From the NCBI GenBank assembly GCA_001917585.1, contig MNEG01000151.1, forward strand, positions 1-39,093: a stretch of 39,093 bases of DNA, read 5' to 3'. Under the pieces are notes generated by a model. That model did no database searches. It worked only from the letters and a program-made list of their open reading frames with translations, and was not told where the DNA came from. Both the position numbers and the translations under genes were made by a program. The DNA is from Candidatus Rokubacteria bacterium 13_1_40CM_68_15 (GTDB lineage Bacteria; Methylomirabilota; Methylomirabilia; Rokubacteriales; CSP1-6). Below, piece by piece: positions 24,230 through 34,127 of the stretch. How positions within the stretch are numbered: the stretch's first letter is position 1; every line of letters begins with the position of its first letter.

Positions 24230-24245
24230 AGCATGGGCAATGCCA
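24230..24245 (-). promoter_or_regulatory. Sigma-54-like motif upstream of lipoprotein
   Basis: The minus strand reads TGGCAT-TGCCC-ATGCT, with GG and GC ten bases apart as sigma-54 requires. It matches the element upstream of flgF in every conserved base. The expected transcription start would be only about 3 bases before the annotated ATG, which leaves no room for the ribosome-binding site, so the match may be chance. Confidence 0.25.
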
Positions 24246-24403
24246 CCTTCGTTCGAGGTGCAATCTAAAGGTTCCGACGGGAAATTTGTGGAGTCGAAGA
24301 TACGCGAGGCGTCCGCGACTGCCGGCGTGGCACCGGTGTGCCATCTCGGCGCTCTTCCTCTATACATATCGGCTCCGGGGCATGCCGCCCGAGGGCAGAC
24401 GAC

Positions 24404-25660
24404 TTAGAGCGCGTCATCAGTCTCTGACATCCGGCACCGGCGAGCGAAGACTCCCACGACGGTTTCGGCGCTCATCCGCGGTCCGATGGTCGCCCGGGCG
24501 CGCGTGGTCTCCCCTCCGGGTGGCGTGCAAGCCACTTCGACTGCCGAGACGACGTTCGTGGCGCCATCCCGGGTATAGGTGGTGGCCATCGTCACACCAT
24601 CGCCGGTCGTCCGGGTCTCGGTGAGTATGTATCCCGCCGAGTTCAGCGTGACCCGGCGGACGCCGCCGTCGGGCTGCCTGACCTCGACGTCAGTGATGCG
24701 CGTGCCGGCCGTGCCATAGCGAAAGCCGAAGGTCAGGGGCGACGGCGGGATGGTTTCCGGCGCCTCCGGTGGGAACGTGATGACCTGGTCGATGGTCCGG
24801 CCGGCCGTATCGTACGTGTTGGTGATGACCACCCCGTCGCGTTCGGTGATCCGGGTTAGACGATGGGCTGCGTCGTACTCGTAGCCCTGTCTCTCTCCGG
24901 TCGAGGCGATCGCGCGCGCGAGCCGGCCGCTGGCGTCGTACTCGTAATTCATCGAGCGCCCGGTGCTGTCCCAACCGCGCGTCACACGATTCACCTCGTC
25001 GTATTCGAGCCGCACCCAGCGGCCGTTCGGCGTTTCCATCCTCACGAGGCGTCCGAGATCGTCCCGCACGAGCGAGACTTGATCACCGGCCGGGCTCTGC
25101 TGACCGATGAGCGTGCAGCGCCCGTTCGGGTTCGCCTGCGTGCGGCACGACCGGTACAACCACGCGCTGCCGTCAGAAAACGCAAGCCGCCAGCGATCAC
25201 CCGCCCAGCTGAGAATGGATCCCTGGAATCGGGACGCGGTCGTCCGATGCTCGTAGCGCGCGCCATCCCGCCCTGTCCCACCATCCACTCGGATGTACGC
25301 GATGCGCGACCGCTCGTCGGTGATCACGGTGATCGCCGAGAGGTCGCCCGTCATGAAGGAGTCGTAGGAGTGCGTCGTCCCGATGCCGAATGGCAGCGCG
25401 CGAGTGTCCCCGCTGACGTAGACGCGAGCGAACCGGATCGGCACCGTGTCGAGCACGAGAAAGTCGTCACTGGTCCGGGTGTACAGCCCGGTGGCGAGGT
25501 CCACTGGATCGGCGTCGCGGGCGCCATCGACGACCAGCGCCGGCGCGATATCCGCGGGCGGCTCACTCGGCCGGCGATCGGCCCCCTCGCCGATGAGCCC
25601 CACGAGCGCGATGACGACAGCGGTCGTCGGAATCCAGGCGGAGATTAGTCGAGCGTCCAC
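24404..25660 (-). CDS. RHS/YD-repeat protein
   Basis: 418 residues, GTG 25660 to TAA 24406-24404. The N-terminus has a membrane helix or signal (AWIPTTAVVIALVGLIGEGA), then DPVDLATGLYTRTSDDFLVL, the start of the RHS N-terminal domain. YD repeats follow (DDLGRLVRMETPNGRWVRLE; EYDASGRLARAIASTG; YEYDAAHRLTRITERDGVV). It is far shorter than classic RHS shells (above 1000 residues) and lacks the PxxxxDPxG core-end motif and a toxin domain, so it is either a truncated shell or a short YD-repeat protein. The tail after ETTRARATIGPRMSAE looks unrelated. A paralogous fragment lies 1.3 kb downstream. Confidence 0.75.
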   Translation of the reverse strand: MDARLISAWIPTTAVVIALVGLIGEGADRRPSEPPADIAPALVVDGARDADPVDLATGLYTRTSDDFLVLDTVPIRFARVYVSGDTRALPFGIGTTHSYDSFMTGDLSAITVITDERSRIAYIRVDGGTGRDGARYEHRTTASRFQGSILSWAGDRWRLAFSDGSAWLYRSCRTQANPNGRCTLIGQQSPAGDQVSLVRDDLGRLVRMETPNGRWVRLEYDEVNRVTRGWDSTGRSMNYEYDASGRLARAIASTGERQGYEYDAAHRLTRITERDGVVITNTYDTAGRTIDQVITFPPEAPETIPPSPLTFGFRYGTAGTRITDVEVRQPDGGVRRVTLNSAGYILTETRTTGDGVTMATTYTRDGATNVVSAVEVACTPPGGETTRARATIGPRMSAETVVGVFARRCRMSETDDAL

Positions 25661-25671
25661 ACGCTAACCTT

Positions 25672-26432
25672 TTAGAAATGGTCTCTGAGATATCGACCGA
25701 CCGCGTCTCCCAGCACCTGTGAATACCCTGCGAGCCACGCCGGGTTTCCCGTGACGACCGACGGCAGCTCGATCAGGAACCCCTGCTCCGTCAGGTTCGC
25801 GATGGTAGAGCTCTCCTGAAAGGTGAACCGTATTGAATCAACTGGTGCAACGCGAATGCCGAGTCGTGGCGCTCCGCTCGTCCCTGGTAGTGCATCTGCC
25901 GCCATCAAGTAAGCGGCCTTGAAGCGAAGGCCTCGGTGGTCGTCACCCGACTAGTCCCGACGAGCACCAGGCCGGCGGCCTCGGGCCAACTGTTGGAGTG
26001 GATCTCGAGGAAGAAGCGAAGTGGACCCCCGGCCGTTTCCTTGATCAGCGTGCTGTAGCGGGCGTTGGCGAGCTCGGCTCGCGGCGAGCGGAGTACGCGC
26101 AGGCGGCCGGCCATCCTCACCTGCTCAGTCGGCCGGTTGACGTTGATCCGCGTGACGAATTGTTGGTCAGGGATCATGAACCCGGTCGCGAGGACGATAC
26201 CGGCGCCCAACCGCTTGGCAAGCGCTCTCGCCAGGACGATCGTGCCGGTATCGGCCGTGCCGTGCGGGGCCGCGACGACGATGCCAGCGGTCCCCGGCGC
26301 ATGTTCGAAACGACCGAGATTATCGAGGAACATCTCTTCACCGACCGCCCGGGCCGTCGTCATGCCGGTGACGACAGCCAGAACGACGAAGGACAGTCGC
26401 GTGATGAGGAACGATCCCGGCCGAAGGGTCAA
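25672..26432 (-). pseudogene. N-formylglutamate-amidohydrolase-like protein, frameshifted
   Basis: TTG 26432 starts a protein with a signal sequence (LITRLSFVVLAVVTGMTTAR) and a domain showing GIVVAAPHGTADTGT, FVTRINVNRPTE and RFFLEIHSN. His- and Asn-containing blocks of this order occur in N-formylglutamate deformylase and related zinc-dependent amidohydrolases, so an exported hydrolase is likely. The frame is lost near 25915 (GCTTCAAGG, one base missing) and resumes as KAAYLMAADALPGT, ending VLGDAVGRYLRDHF at 25672. If the base were restored the protein would be about 253 residues. The upstream CPBP gene ends 8 bases before. Confidence 0.55.
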
Positions 26433-26439
26433 CCTGGCC

Positions 26440-27855
26440 TCATGACAGCCAGCGCTGGCCCACCATTGCCAGCCCGTTCATGATCATGTGAATGGCGATC
26501 GGCGCGGCCAGGCGTCCCGTGCGCAGCCTCGCCCACCCTTGAATCACCGCAATCTCGAAGATGCTGAGGTTCGACCACGTCAACGGAGCATGGAGCACGG
26601 TAAAGATCCCGGAGCTCACGACAATCGCCGCTGTAGCCCCCATCCAAAGCGTCAGACGCGGCAAGATCACGCCACGAAAGAGGAACTCCTCCACAACAGG
26701 CCCGATGACGACAACAATCAACGCCAGTATGATCTCGCCCTGCCAAGGCAGTGCAGGGAACCCGAGGCGATCCGCGGGGCCCGCGACGCCGGCCGACGAG
26801 TCTCCCGGCAGCACCGCGCGAAGCCCGTCTTCGAGAATCGACAAGCGGGCGTTCGTGGCAGCGAAGTAGAAAAATCCCAGCGTGACGGCGCGCCTCGCCG
26901 TGAACGCCGAATCGGGTGGAGTGTCGTGCAGCCCTGCGCGCCTCATCTTCCACATGGCAGCCAACGCGAAGGCGAATAGTGCAGCCTCATAAGCGAGGTT
27001 GGCGACAAACCTACCGGCGATCGACGTTCCCCCGGTTGCGACGCAGACTCCGAACCACGCGACAGGACTGACGACCGCCGCGGCGGGCAGTGCACCGGCG
27101 GCCCAGAGCCACACGGATCTCGACGGAGTCCGTCGACGCTGCTCCGCCAGCCAGAGCACGAACATCGATCCCATGGCGAACCACCACGGGTGCCAGTCCA
27201 GGTAGGGCTTCAACGACGTGGCGACATCCCGCGCGCAGGATGACCGCGGCGTGACGTCGAACAATCCCCGCGTCGAGTCTCGCATCCGGGTCCGAAGCTC
27301 GGGAACGACGACAACCTCTCTCTCCTCGCCGTCCCGGCGCACACGAAGGCTCCGACGCACGCCGGGCGCTCCGGACCCGATTTGGTCGGCGAGATCTCCA
27401 GGCTGGCGCACGGACTCGCCATCGACGGCGATGATCGTGTCATCTCGCTGGAGGCCCGCGCGGGCTGCTGGAGAGTCGGGATCAACGTTGGTGATACGGA
27501 TATCTCGCGGTCTTTCCGGATCCGCCGCGATGCCCACGCCAATTCGAACCGCCTCGCGCGGTCGGATGCGGCTCTTCGATGGCACGAACGAATGCCCGCC
27601 CCACACGCCGGAAACGAACATCGAGATGATCACGATGGCCACCACGGTATCGACGGCGGCCAAGCCGACGAGCCAGCGCGACCAGTGCCGTTCCTCGGAC
27701 GTCGTCCCGCCTCTCGGACGATGAGCGATCGCAAGCGCCCACTCGAAAGGCAACGACACGACCGGAAGAAGTATGGCGGCGAGGCCAAGGTGAAAGTCTC
27801 GCCGAGCCTGCCGCGCCGGCGACTCCGAAGGTTCCTGCTCCGGTGCGCGAAGCAT
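26440..27855 (-). CDS. CPBP-family membrane protease with PDZ domain
   Basis: About 471 residues. Two N-terminal membrane helices (FHLGLAAILLPVVSLPFEWA; WLVGLAAVDTVVAIVIISMF) are followed by a PDZ domain (ITNVDPDSPAARAGLQRDDT, IIAVDGESVRQPGDLADQIG) at roughly 105-200. Several further helices lead to the CPBP (Rce1-like) domain with its three motifs: EEFLFRG near 390, FTVLH near 420 and HMIMN near 457. The Glu-Glu and His residues are the catalytic set of this glutamyl-type intramembrane protease family. CPBP proteins process prenylated or bacteriocin-related substrates; the PDZ domain probably selects the substrate's C-terminus. The combination of PDZ in front of CPBP is uncommon. ATG 27855 is chosen over an adjacent GTG. 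Confidence 0.85.
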   Translation of the reverse strand: MLRAPEQEPSESPARQARRDFHLGLAAILLPVVSLPFEWALAIAHRPRGGTTSEERHWSRWLVGLAAVDTVVAIVIISMFVSGVWGGHSFVPSKSRIRPREAVRIGVGIAADPERPRDIRITNVDPDSPAARAGLQRDDTIIAVDGESVRQPGDLADQIGSGAPGVRRSLRVRRDGEEREVVVVPELRTRMRDSTRGLFDVTPRSSCARDVATSLKPYLDWHPWWFAMGSMFVLWLAEQRRRTPSRSVWLWAAGALPAAAVVSPVAWFGVCVATGGTSIAGRFVANLAYEAALFAFALAAMWKMRRAGLHDTPPDSAFTARRAVTLGFFYFAATNARLSILEDGLRAVLPGDSSAGVAGPADRLGFPALPWQGEIILALIVVVIGPVVEEFLFRGVILPRLTLWMGATAAIVVSSGIFTVLHAPLTWSNLSIFEIAVIQGWARLRTGRLAAPIAIHMIMNGLAMVGQRWLS

Positions 27856-27913
27856 CACGCCTGTCAGAGCACGCTGAATGCCAGGCCTGGCACCCGCGTT
27901 CGGGTACGTTACC

Positions 27914-29184
27914 TTACGATTTCGGAGTGGCGGCTTCCTGAAATCCGGCGGGCGGCTGTCTCGGTGACACCGGCGTGCCAGCGGGGCGCGAGAGCCGTCC
28001 CTCTCGGTTTTCGCAAACCTTCAGGAGACGCCGGTAGGGCCCGGCCGAGAGAGCCCTACCCCGTATATGACGCGGCGAGTGGCGCGGGACGCGCCCGGCC
28101 CACACCCGGGGTGCGACGTGCGCCGCCGCGAAGCCTCCGAGCCAAGCGATCGGCACCGCGACGAGAGACATGGCGATCCCTGGGGCGGCCAAGCCCACCG
28201 CGGTGAGAGCCAGCCCACCCAACATCACGATCGTCGTGCTCCAGAAGACTCCTCGCAAGCGGGCCGCAAGGGCGGCAGCCGAGACGCTGGCTGCGACCAC
28301 GAGGAGCCCGTGAAGAGTCGTGAAGTGTTCCGGTGGTCTGCCGGCCAGGAGGGTTTCGACCGAATTCGCAATGAGCTCCACGCCCGGCATATAGAGATCG
28401 ACCGGCGTGCGGGCCACATCGCGCAACCGCGGCGCCGTCGCCCCGATGAGGACGGCCTTCCCAGTGACTGCTTCGCGCGCGAATTGCCCGCGCATCACAC
28501 GGTAATACGGGATCCGGGGATCGCGCCGGATGCGCCACGAAAATCGATGAGGACATCGCCGCTCTGCGCGAGCGAAGCGGCTGGTCGCGGCCTCGTCGCG
28601 ACGATGCGATGGAGCTCGGTCGGAAACGTCGGCAACCGTCGATCGGCGAACACATACGTACGTCGAAAGCGTCGAACAATACGGTCCGAGTCGGGAACAA
28701 TCGCGGCCAGACCTGTACTCACCGCGTTCATCTCAAGAATCGGCAGCGGCTTCAGCAACCACGTTCTGTAGACGCTCCCGGTAGGTGTGTCTTCCTGGGT
28801 GCTCGCAAGGGCTACGGGCAACACGACGTTCTTCGCGCGAGCCAATGCCGCGACCAGCGCCTCATCGTCAGAGCGGCCAAACGCCGATGGCTCGGAAACG
28901 AGGAGGTCGAGACCGATCACCGCAGGCAGGCTCTCGGCGAGGTTGCGGATGACGTCCGCGTGAAACCGCCGGGGAAATGGCCACGGGTGATCGAGAGCCG
29001 TCAACGACGCGTCATCGATCGCGACAATCAAGGTCCGTGGCTCGCTGTGTGGCTGGACATGGAGCAGGAGCAACCTGTCGCGCACTAGCCGTTCGACTGG
29101 TTCCAGGAATCCAGCGAGCGAAACGCCGGTGATCAGCGTCCCCCAAAACAGGCCAGCAACGACCCCGGCTTTCCGCGCGTCCAA
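27914..29184 (-). pseudogene. CHASE2-domain membrane sensor, frameshifted, no effector
   Basis: TTG 29184 starts a protein with one membrane helix (AGVVAGLFWGTLITGVSLAG) and an extracellular CHASE2 domain (TLIVAIDDASLTALDHPWPF; HADVIRNLAESLPAVIGLDL). At about 28516, in a run of G/C bases, the frame breaks: one frame stops after SRITV while the next reads RIPYYRVMRGQFAREAVTGK, the expected CHASE2 continuation. The C-terminal helices follow (LHGLLVVAASVSAAALAARL; TTIVMLGGLALTAVGLAAPG). Normally an adenylate cyclase, kinase or GGDEF domain comes next; here only about 50 basic residues remain, so the output domain is lost. The kinase at 29214 is directly upstream on the same strand. Confidence 0.75.
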
Positions 29185-29213
29185 ACTGAAAATGGCGAAC
29201 GCTACGGCGGGTC

Positions 29214-30403
29214 CTATCCGGCGGGAAGCTCTACCTTATATATGGCGCCGCGGTCCGCCCGGTTGGCGACCGTCAGGCGACCGCCGTGCGCATCGATGAT
29301 GGTGTACGCCGCGGCCAGACCGACCGAGGGGCCACGCCCGCTGTCCCCGTCGCGGGCGACGAACGGCTCGAACATGCGGGCCAGCAGATGATCGGGAATG
29401 CGTGGGCCGTCGTCCTCCAGCGTCACCACCGCCCAGGCGCCGCCAGCACGCTCCTCCCGTGCGGTGGCCACCCGCAGGGTCCCGCCCCTGGGCATGGCGA
29501 GCAGGACGTTCTCCGCCTCCAGCACGAGGGCCAGGAGGGCGCGGCCGATCTGGCCCGGATCGGCCAGGACTGACGGGCCGCCCGACGCGTAGGCGCGCTC
29601 GATCCGGATGTCGCCGCCTCGCAGTCGGGCCTGGCGCAGGCGCAGAATCCGCTCGAGCAGGGCCGTCAGGTCGACGAGCGCGCGACCGAGCCCGCCCGCC
29701 GTCGAGAAGCGCCGCAGCTCACCGATGACGTCGCCGATCTCGCGGCAGTGCCCTTCGAGCGCACGGAGCTGGCGCGCCGTCTCCGCGTCGGGCGGAGCCT
29801 CGAGCAGCCGCTCCATCCTCAGCGTGACCGTGCCGAGGAGATTGTTGACCTCGTGGACGACGCCGGAGACGAGATGACCGAGCGCCAGGACCTTCGCGGC
29901 TTCGAACAGCTCGCCCTTGGCCAGCTCGAGCGTCGCGGCCTGGCGCTCCACCGTCGCCGCGAGCATCGAGTTCCGAAGCGCGAGCGACGCCTGGATGGCG
30001 TACATGTCGAGGAGCTGCCGCTCGATGCCCGACGGCGCTGCCGCACCTGCCGGGAGCGACAGCCCGAGCACACCGAGGGCGCCTTCGCCGTCGGCCAGCG
30101 GTAGGCCGTAATAGCCAGCGTCGCCCGCGCGCTTGCCGCGGATCAGGAGCGGGCTGCCTGCCGTCAAGACGCGGCTCGGAAGATCAGCGTCGAGCACGGC
30201 CGCATCGGCCGCTGTGGCTGGCGCGACGGCGGCCAGCCGAAAGCCGTCGGCCTCGACCAGTCGGAGTGTTGTCAACGCCCCCGGGCGAATACCGGCGGCG
30301 CCGGCGGCGATCATCTCGTAGAGCGTGTCGGGGCTCTTGGCCGTCGGCAGAGCCTGGGCGGCCCTGATCAGGTCGCCGGCCCGAAATGGCCGCGGAGTAC
30401 GGG

Positions 30404-30407
<4 letters not shown>
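29214..30407 (-). CDS. GAF-domain sensor histidine kinase
   Basis: 397 residues, GTG 30407 overlapping the regulator stop (GTGA). Residues about 20-150 form a GAF-like sensor domain (LTTLRLVEADGFRLAAVAPA; LADGEGALGVLGLSLPAG). The H-box is LGHLVSGVVHEVNNLLG with His185. The HATPase domain has a weak N-box (ALLALVLEAENVLLAM, with Glu-Asn), DDGPRIPDHLLARMFEPF, then GPSVGLAAAYTIIDAHGG. DDGPRI replaces the usual DNGxGI. Soluble; partner of the NtrC regulator at 30404. It is located between flagellar genes and the accessory region and could feed an extra signal into flagellar gene control. Confidence 0.85.
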
Positions 30408-31753
<1,346 letters not shown>

Positions 31754-31806
31754 TCACCCTCACCCGAACCAGTTAAAGGTGGGAACGAGAGTAGCGCAGG
31801 GGCTCG

Positions 31807-32209
31807 GTGCCTGACAAGAAACCCGTCGAACGCTCCGGCTCGCCCGGATCCTGGTCGCCGGTATCCCTCCGGACCTCCCAGGACGATCAAGCCCGGCTCA
31901 CCAGCGCCCTGGAGCGGCTGAAGGCCAAGCTTCCGCCGCGCGACACCGAGGCGGCGGCGTGTTTCAACGCGCTCAGCGCGCGCGCTCAAGATCATGGCGG
32001 CCATGGAATTCCAGGACCTGACCTCGCAGCACATCGACCGCACCGTGAGCTCGGTCGCCGATGTGTACGAGCGGCTGCGCAACGTGCTGGCGATCTTCGA
32101 CCTCCAGTTCCGTGAGGTCGCCGCGGCCAGTAATTCGCCGATCGGGTCCGTGCGGCCGTTCGTCCCGAGCCCGTCGAGGGCCGACAGCATTCCCGCCGGG
32201 CACCGCTAG
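31807..32209 (+). pseudogene. CheZ-like phosphatase, frameshifted
   Basis: GTG 31807 opens a frame with RTSQDDQARLTSALERLKAK, which runs out of phase near 31976, in the run CAGCGCGCGCGCTC. The adjacent frame gives LKIMAAMEFQDLTSQHIDRT, followed by VYERLRNVLAIFDLQFREVA and a stop at 32209. FQDLTSQ is the core of the CheZ active-site helix (the Asp and Gln that act on phospho-CheY). The product would be about 135 residues; typical CheZ is about 200, so internal sequence may also be missing. It removes phosphate from CheY to end a signal. As at 7905, the break is in a GC-dinucleotide run, raising the chance of a sequencing error. Confidence 0.65.
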
Positions 32210-32315
32210 CTGGTTCATTTGCACCGGCGGCAGGTCTTGCCGCTGGCGGCCCGCTCTGCCGCCCACCCGATGGCCGGCTGCTCCGGAAATCTCCGTAATT
32301 CCTGACGTCCACCTC

Positions 32316-32331
32316 TGGCATCGGCCATGCT
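32316..32331 (+). promoter_or_regulatory. Sigma-54-like promoter upstream of flgF
   Basis: TGGCAT-CGGCC-ATGCT has GG and GC spaced by ten bases, matching TGGCAC-N5-TTGCW at nearly all positions. It lies 25 bases before the flgF start, after the stop of the CheZ-like gene, and close to an NtrC-type regulator gene with an intact GAFTGA. No repeat resembling an enhancer was identified upstream. Confidence 0.55.
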
Positions 32332-32355
32332 CTTCGTCCCCGCTCGGAGGGACAC

Positions 32356-33105
32356 ATGGTAAGCGGTCTTCAGACTGCAGCTTCCGCCATGGACGCTCAG
32401 AACGAGCGGCTCGCGGTCCTGGCCAACAACCTGGCCAACGCGACGGCAGCAGGCTACAAGGCCGATCAGGCTGAGTTCCTTACCTCTCCCCGCGCCGCCG
32501 GGTCCGTCTCCCCTAAGGGCTCGGCGGCACCCCTTCCCGAGCTTCCCGGCATGGTTCACACCCGCGTCGATTTCTCGCCCGGTCCCGTGCGCGAGACCGG
32601 CAATCCGCTCGACCTCGCGCTCGAGGGTCGCGGCTTGTTCGTCGTTCGCGGCGAGAACGGCAACCGGCTCACGCGGGCCGGCACGTTCACGCGCCTGTCC
32701 GACGGCAATCTCGGAACGCACGACGGCATGGCCGTGGCCGGCTCTGATGGTCGGCCACTCTCGCTGCCGAACGGCGGCCGCGTCGAGATCGACGAGCGCG
32801 GCAACGTCAGCGTGGAGGGCACTCAGATGGGCACGCTCATGATCGTCGAGCCGCGCGATCTCACGAAGCTGCACAAGGAAGCGGGCACGCGCTTCTCCGT
32901 GCCGGCCGACCTCGACGTGCCGACGGCAACCGACGTGACGGTGCGGCAGGGCGCCATCGAGCAATCCAACGTCAATCCCATCCTCACGCTCGTGGAGATG
33001 ATCGATGCGCTCCGCGTGTACGAGGCCGCCCAGAAGGCGGCGCGCGGCGTCGACGAGACCGTCAGCCGCGCCGTCAACGACGTCGGGCGGCCAAATGGAG
33101 CTTGA
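32356..33105 (+). CDS. flgF: Flagellar basal-body rod protein FlgF
   Basis: 249 residues, complete. ATG 32356 follows GGAGGGA. The N-terminal rod motif is MDAQNERLAVLANNLANATA, AGYK; the middle shows DLALEGRGLFVVRGENGNRL and LTRAGTFTRLSDGNLGTHDG, the beta-rich core of FlgF/FlgG; the C-terminus SNVNPILTLVEMIDALRVYE is the coiled end that packs in the rod. Length suits FlgF (about 245) and the next gene starts like FlgG, so the order flgF-flgG is kept. The rod passes torque from the MS ring to the hook. Confidence 0.92.
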   Translation: MVSGLQTAASAMDAQNERLAVLANNLANATAAGYKADQAEFLTSPRAAGSVSPKGSAAPLPELPGMVHTRVDFSPGPVRETGNPLDLALEGRGLFVVRGENGNRLTRAGTFTRLSDGNLGTHDGMAVAGSDGRPLSLPNGGRVEIDERGNVSVEGTQMGTLMIVEPRDLTKLHKEAGTRFSVPADLDVPTATDVTVRQGAIEQSNVNPILTLVEMIDALRVYEAAQKAARGVDETVSRAVNDVGRPNGA

Positions 33106-33114
33106 GGAGAGCCG

Positions 33115-33423
33115 ATGATCCGCGCCCTCTTCTCGACGGTCGCCGTCTCTCACGGGAACCTCTCGATCCAGATCAAGTCGGAGTTCCAGGTCTCGCAGCC
33201 CGGGCCGTTCGCGCCGAAGGGCGCCCGGACGGTGCTCGTGCCCAAGACCGATACGCAGGTCAAGGAAGGCTCGACGCCGCTCGCCGTGGTCCCGGCCGGC
33301 GCATCGATCGGCGTCGTGGTCTCGGGGCTGAACGCCATCGGCGCCACGCCGCGCGACCTGATCTCGATCCTCCAGGCGATCAAGCGGGCCGGCGCGCTTC
33401 AGGCCGATCTCGAGGTCATGTGA
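33115..33423 (+). CDS. FlgG start fused to FlgI C-terminal domain
   Basis: ATG 33115 with GAGGAGAG upstream begins MIRALFST, the start of the distal rod protein FlgG (normally MIRALxxAATGM). From residue 9 on, VAVSHGNLSIQIKSEFQVSQ, ARTVLVPKTDTQVKEG and NAIGATPRDLISILQAIKRA is the C-terminal third of the P-ring protein FlgI. The genes flgG, flgA, flgH and most of flgI are missing between them, about 2 kb, and the join is in frame. The 102-residue product has no signal peptide and would not reach the periplasm. It is coupled to flgJ by TGATG. Confidence 0.85.
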   Translation: MIRALFSTVAVSHGNLSIQIKSEFQVSQPGPFAPKGARTVLVPKTDTQVKEGSTPLAVVPAGASIGVVVSGLNAIGATPRDLISILQAIKRAGALQADLEVM

Positions 33424-33709
33424 TGGACCCCATCGCCGGGCTCGATCTCGGTCACGTCGCGGCGGCGCGGGCGACCGCCGCCCAGGCCCAGGCCAAGGCC
33501 ACCGCCGACCGTGGCCAGATCGGCAAGGCAGCTGAGGGATTCGAGGCCATCTTCCTGCGCCAGATCCTCCACCAGTTCCGGGCGAGCGTCAGCGCGTCGA
33601 TGGTGAGGACTCTTCGATGACGGGCCTTTATACGGAGACGTTCGACGATCAGTTGGCCGAGCACCTGGCCAAGGTCGGTGGTCTTGGCCTCAAGGACGTC
33701 ATTCGGTGA
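33423..33709 (+). pseudogene. flgJ: FlgJ-type rod-binding protein, frameshifted
   Basis: ATG 33423 overlaps the previous stop. KAAEGFEAIFLRQILHQFRA is the N-terminal rod-binding motif of FlgJ. The frame stops at 33620, but the other frame continues as DSSMTGLYTETFDDQLAEHL, AKVGGLGLKDVIR and stops at TGA 33707-33709. This is the expected end of a short FlgJ (about 95 residues) without the muramidase domain. The shift near 33598 is probably a single-base indel. Single-domain FlgJ proteins act as rod caps and rely on a separate lytic enzyme. Confidence 0.8.
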
Positions 33710-33806
33710 CCCTCGAAATTTTGATTCCCTCCCTCCGGATCGGGCACCACCATGCCGATCACCTTACCGGCACCCCAGAAGTGGGGGGGGAGGAGACCCA
33801 GTACTC
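33710..33806. promoter_or_regulatory. Intergenic region before flgM
   Basis: Holds GCCGATCA at 33754-33761, similar to the sigma-28 -10 element, but without TAAA at the proper distance. TGCCG and CGGCA around it form a 5-bp inverted repeat. A run of eight G (33782-33790 region) and AGGAG precede the flgM start. FlgM genes are often read from both an early and a FliA promoter, so this is the place to look. Confidence 0.3.
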
Positions 33807-34103
33807 ATGGACATTCGCGACGTTCAATCTCGAGGCACCAACCCGGCCGACGAATCCCTTAGCGCCCGCGCCGTCGAGTCGTCGTCTTCCGCCTGGAACA
33901 CTGAACGCGCATCGGACGACCGCGTCACCCTGTCCAATCGGGCCCAGGCCTTCCAGGAAACTCGGCGAGCCGCGCTCGATGTTCCCGATGTGCGGACCGA
34001 TCGGGTCGAAACCCTTCGTCGCCAGATCCAGACGGGCAGCCTGGTCCCCGATACCGACCGCATCGCCAAGGCTCTGCTCGGCCACGGAGTCGTCACCTCC
34101 TAG
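33807..34103 (+). CDS. flgM: Anti-sigma-28 factor FlgM
   Basis: 98 residues from ATG 33807, AGGAG 11 bases upstream. The N-terminal half is polar and probably unfolded, as in all FlgM proteins. The C-terminal half has the sigma-28-binding helices: DRVTLSNRAQAFQETRRAAL, VRTDRVETLRRQIQTGSLVP and DRIAKALLG. FlgM blocks FliA until hook completion, when it is exported. Partner FliA is at 16764-17600. It heads the unit flgM-flgN-flgK-flgL-fliW-csrA. Confidence 0.9.
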   Translation: MDIRDVQSRGTNPADESLSARAVESSSSAWNTERASDDRVTLSNRAQAFQETRRAALDVPDVRTDRVETLRRQIQTGSLVPDTDRIAKALLGHGVVTS

Positions 34104-34127
34104 CCTCGGTCTCGATGGAGGCGCCCG

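Noticed and set aside
33730-33760. Second sigma-54 promoter upstream of flgM
   Set aside because: A GG-N10-GC spacing can be drawn but the other consensus bases do not match.
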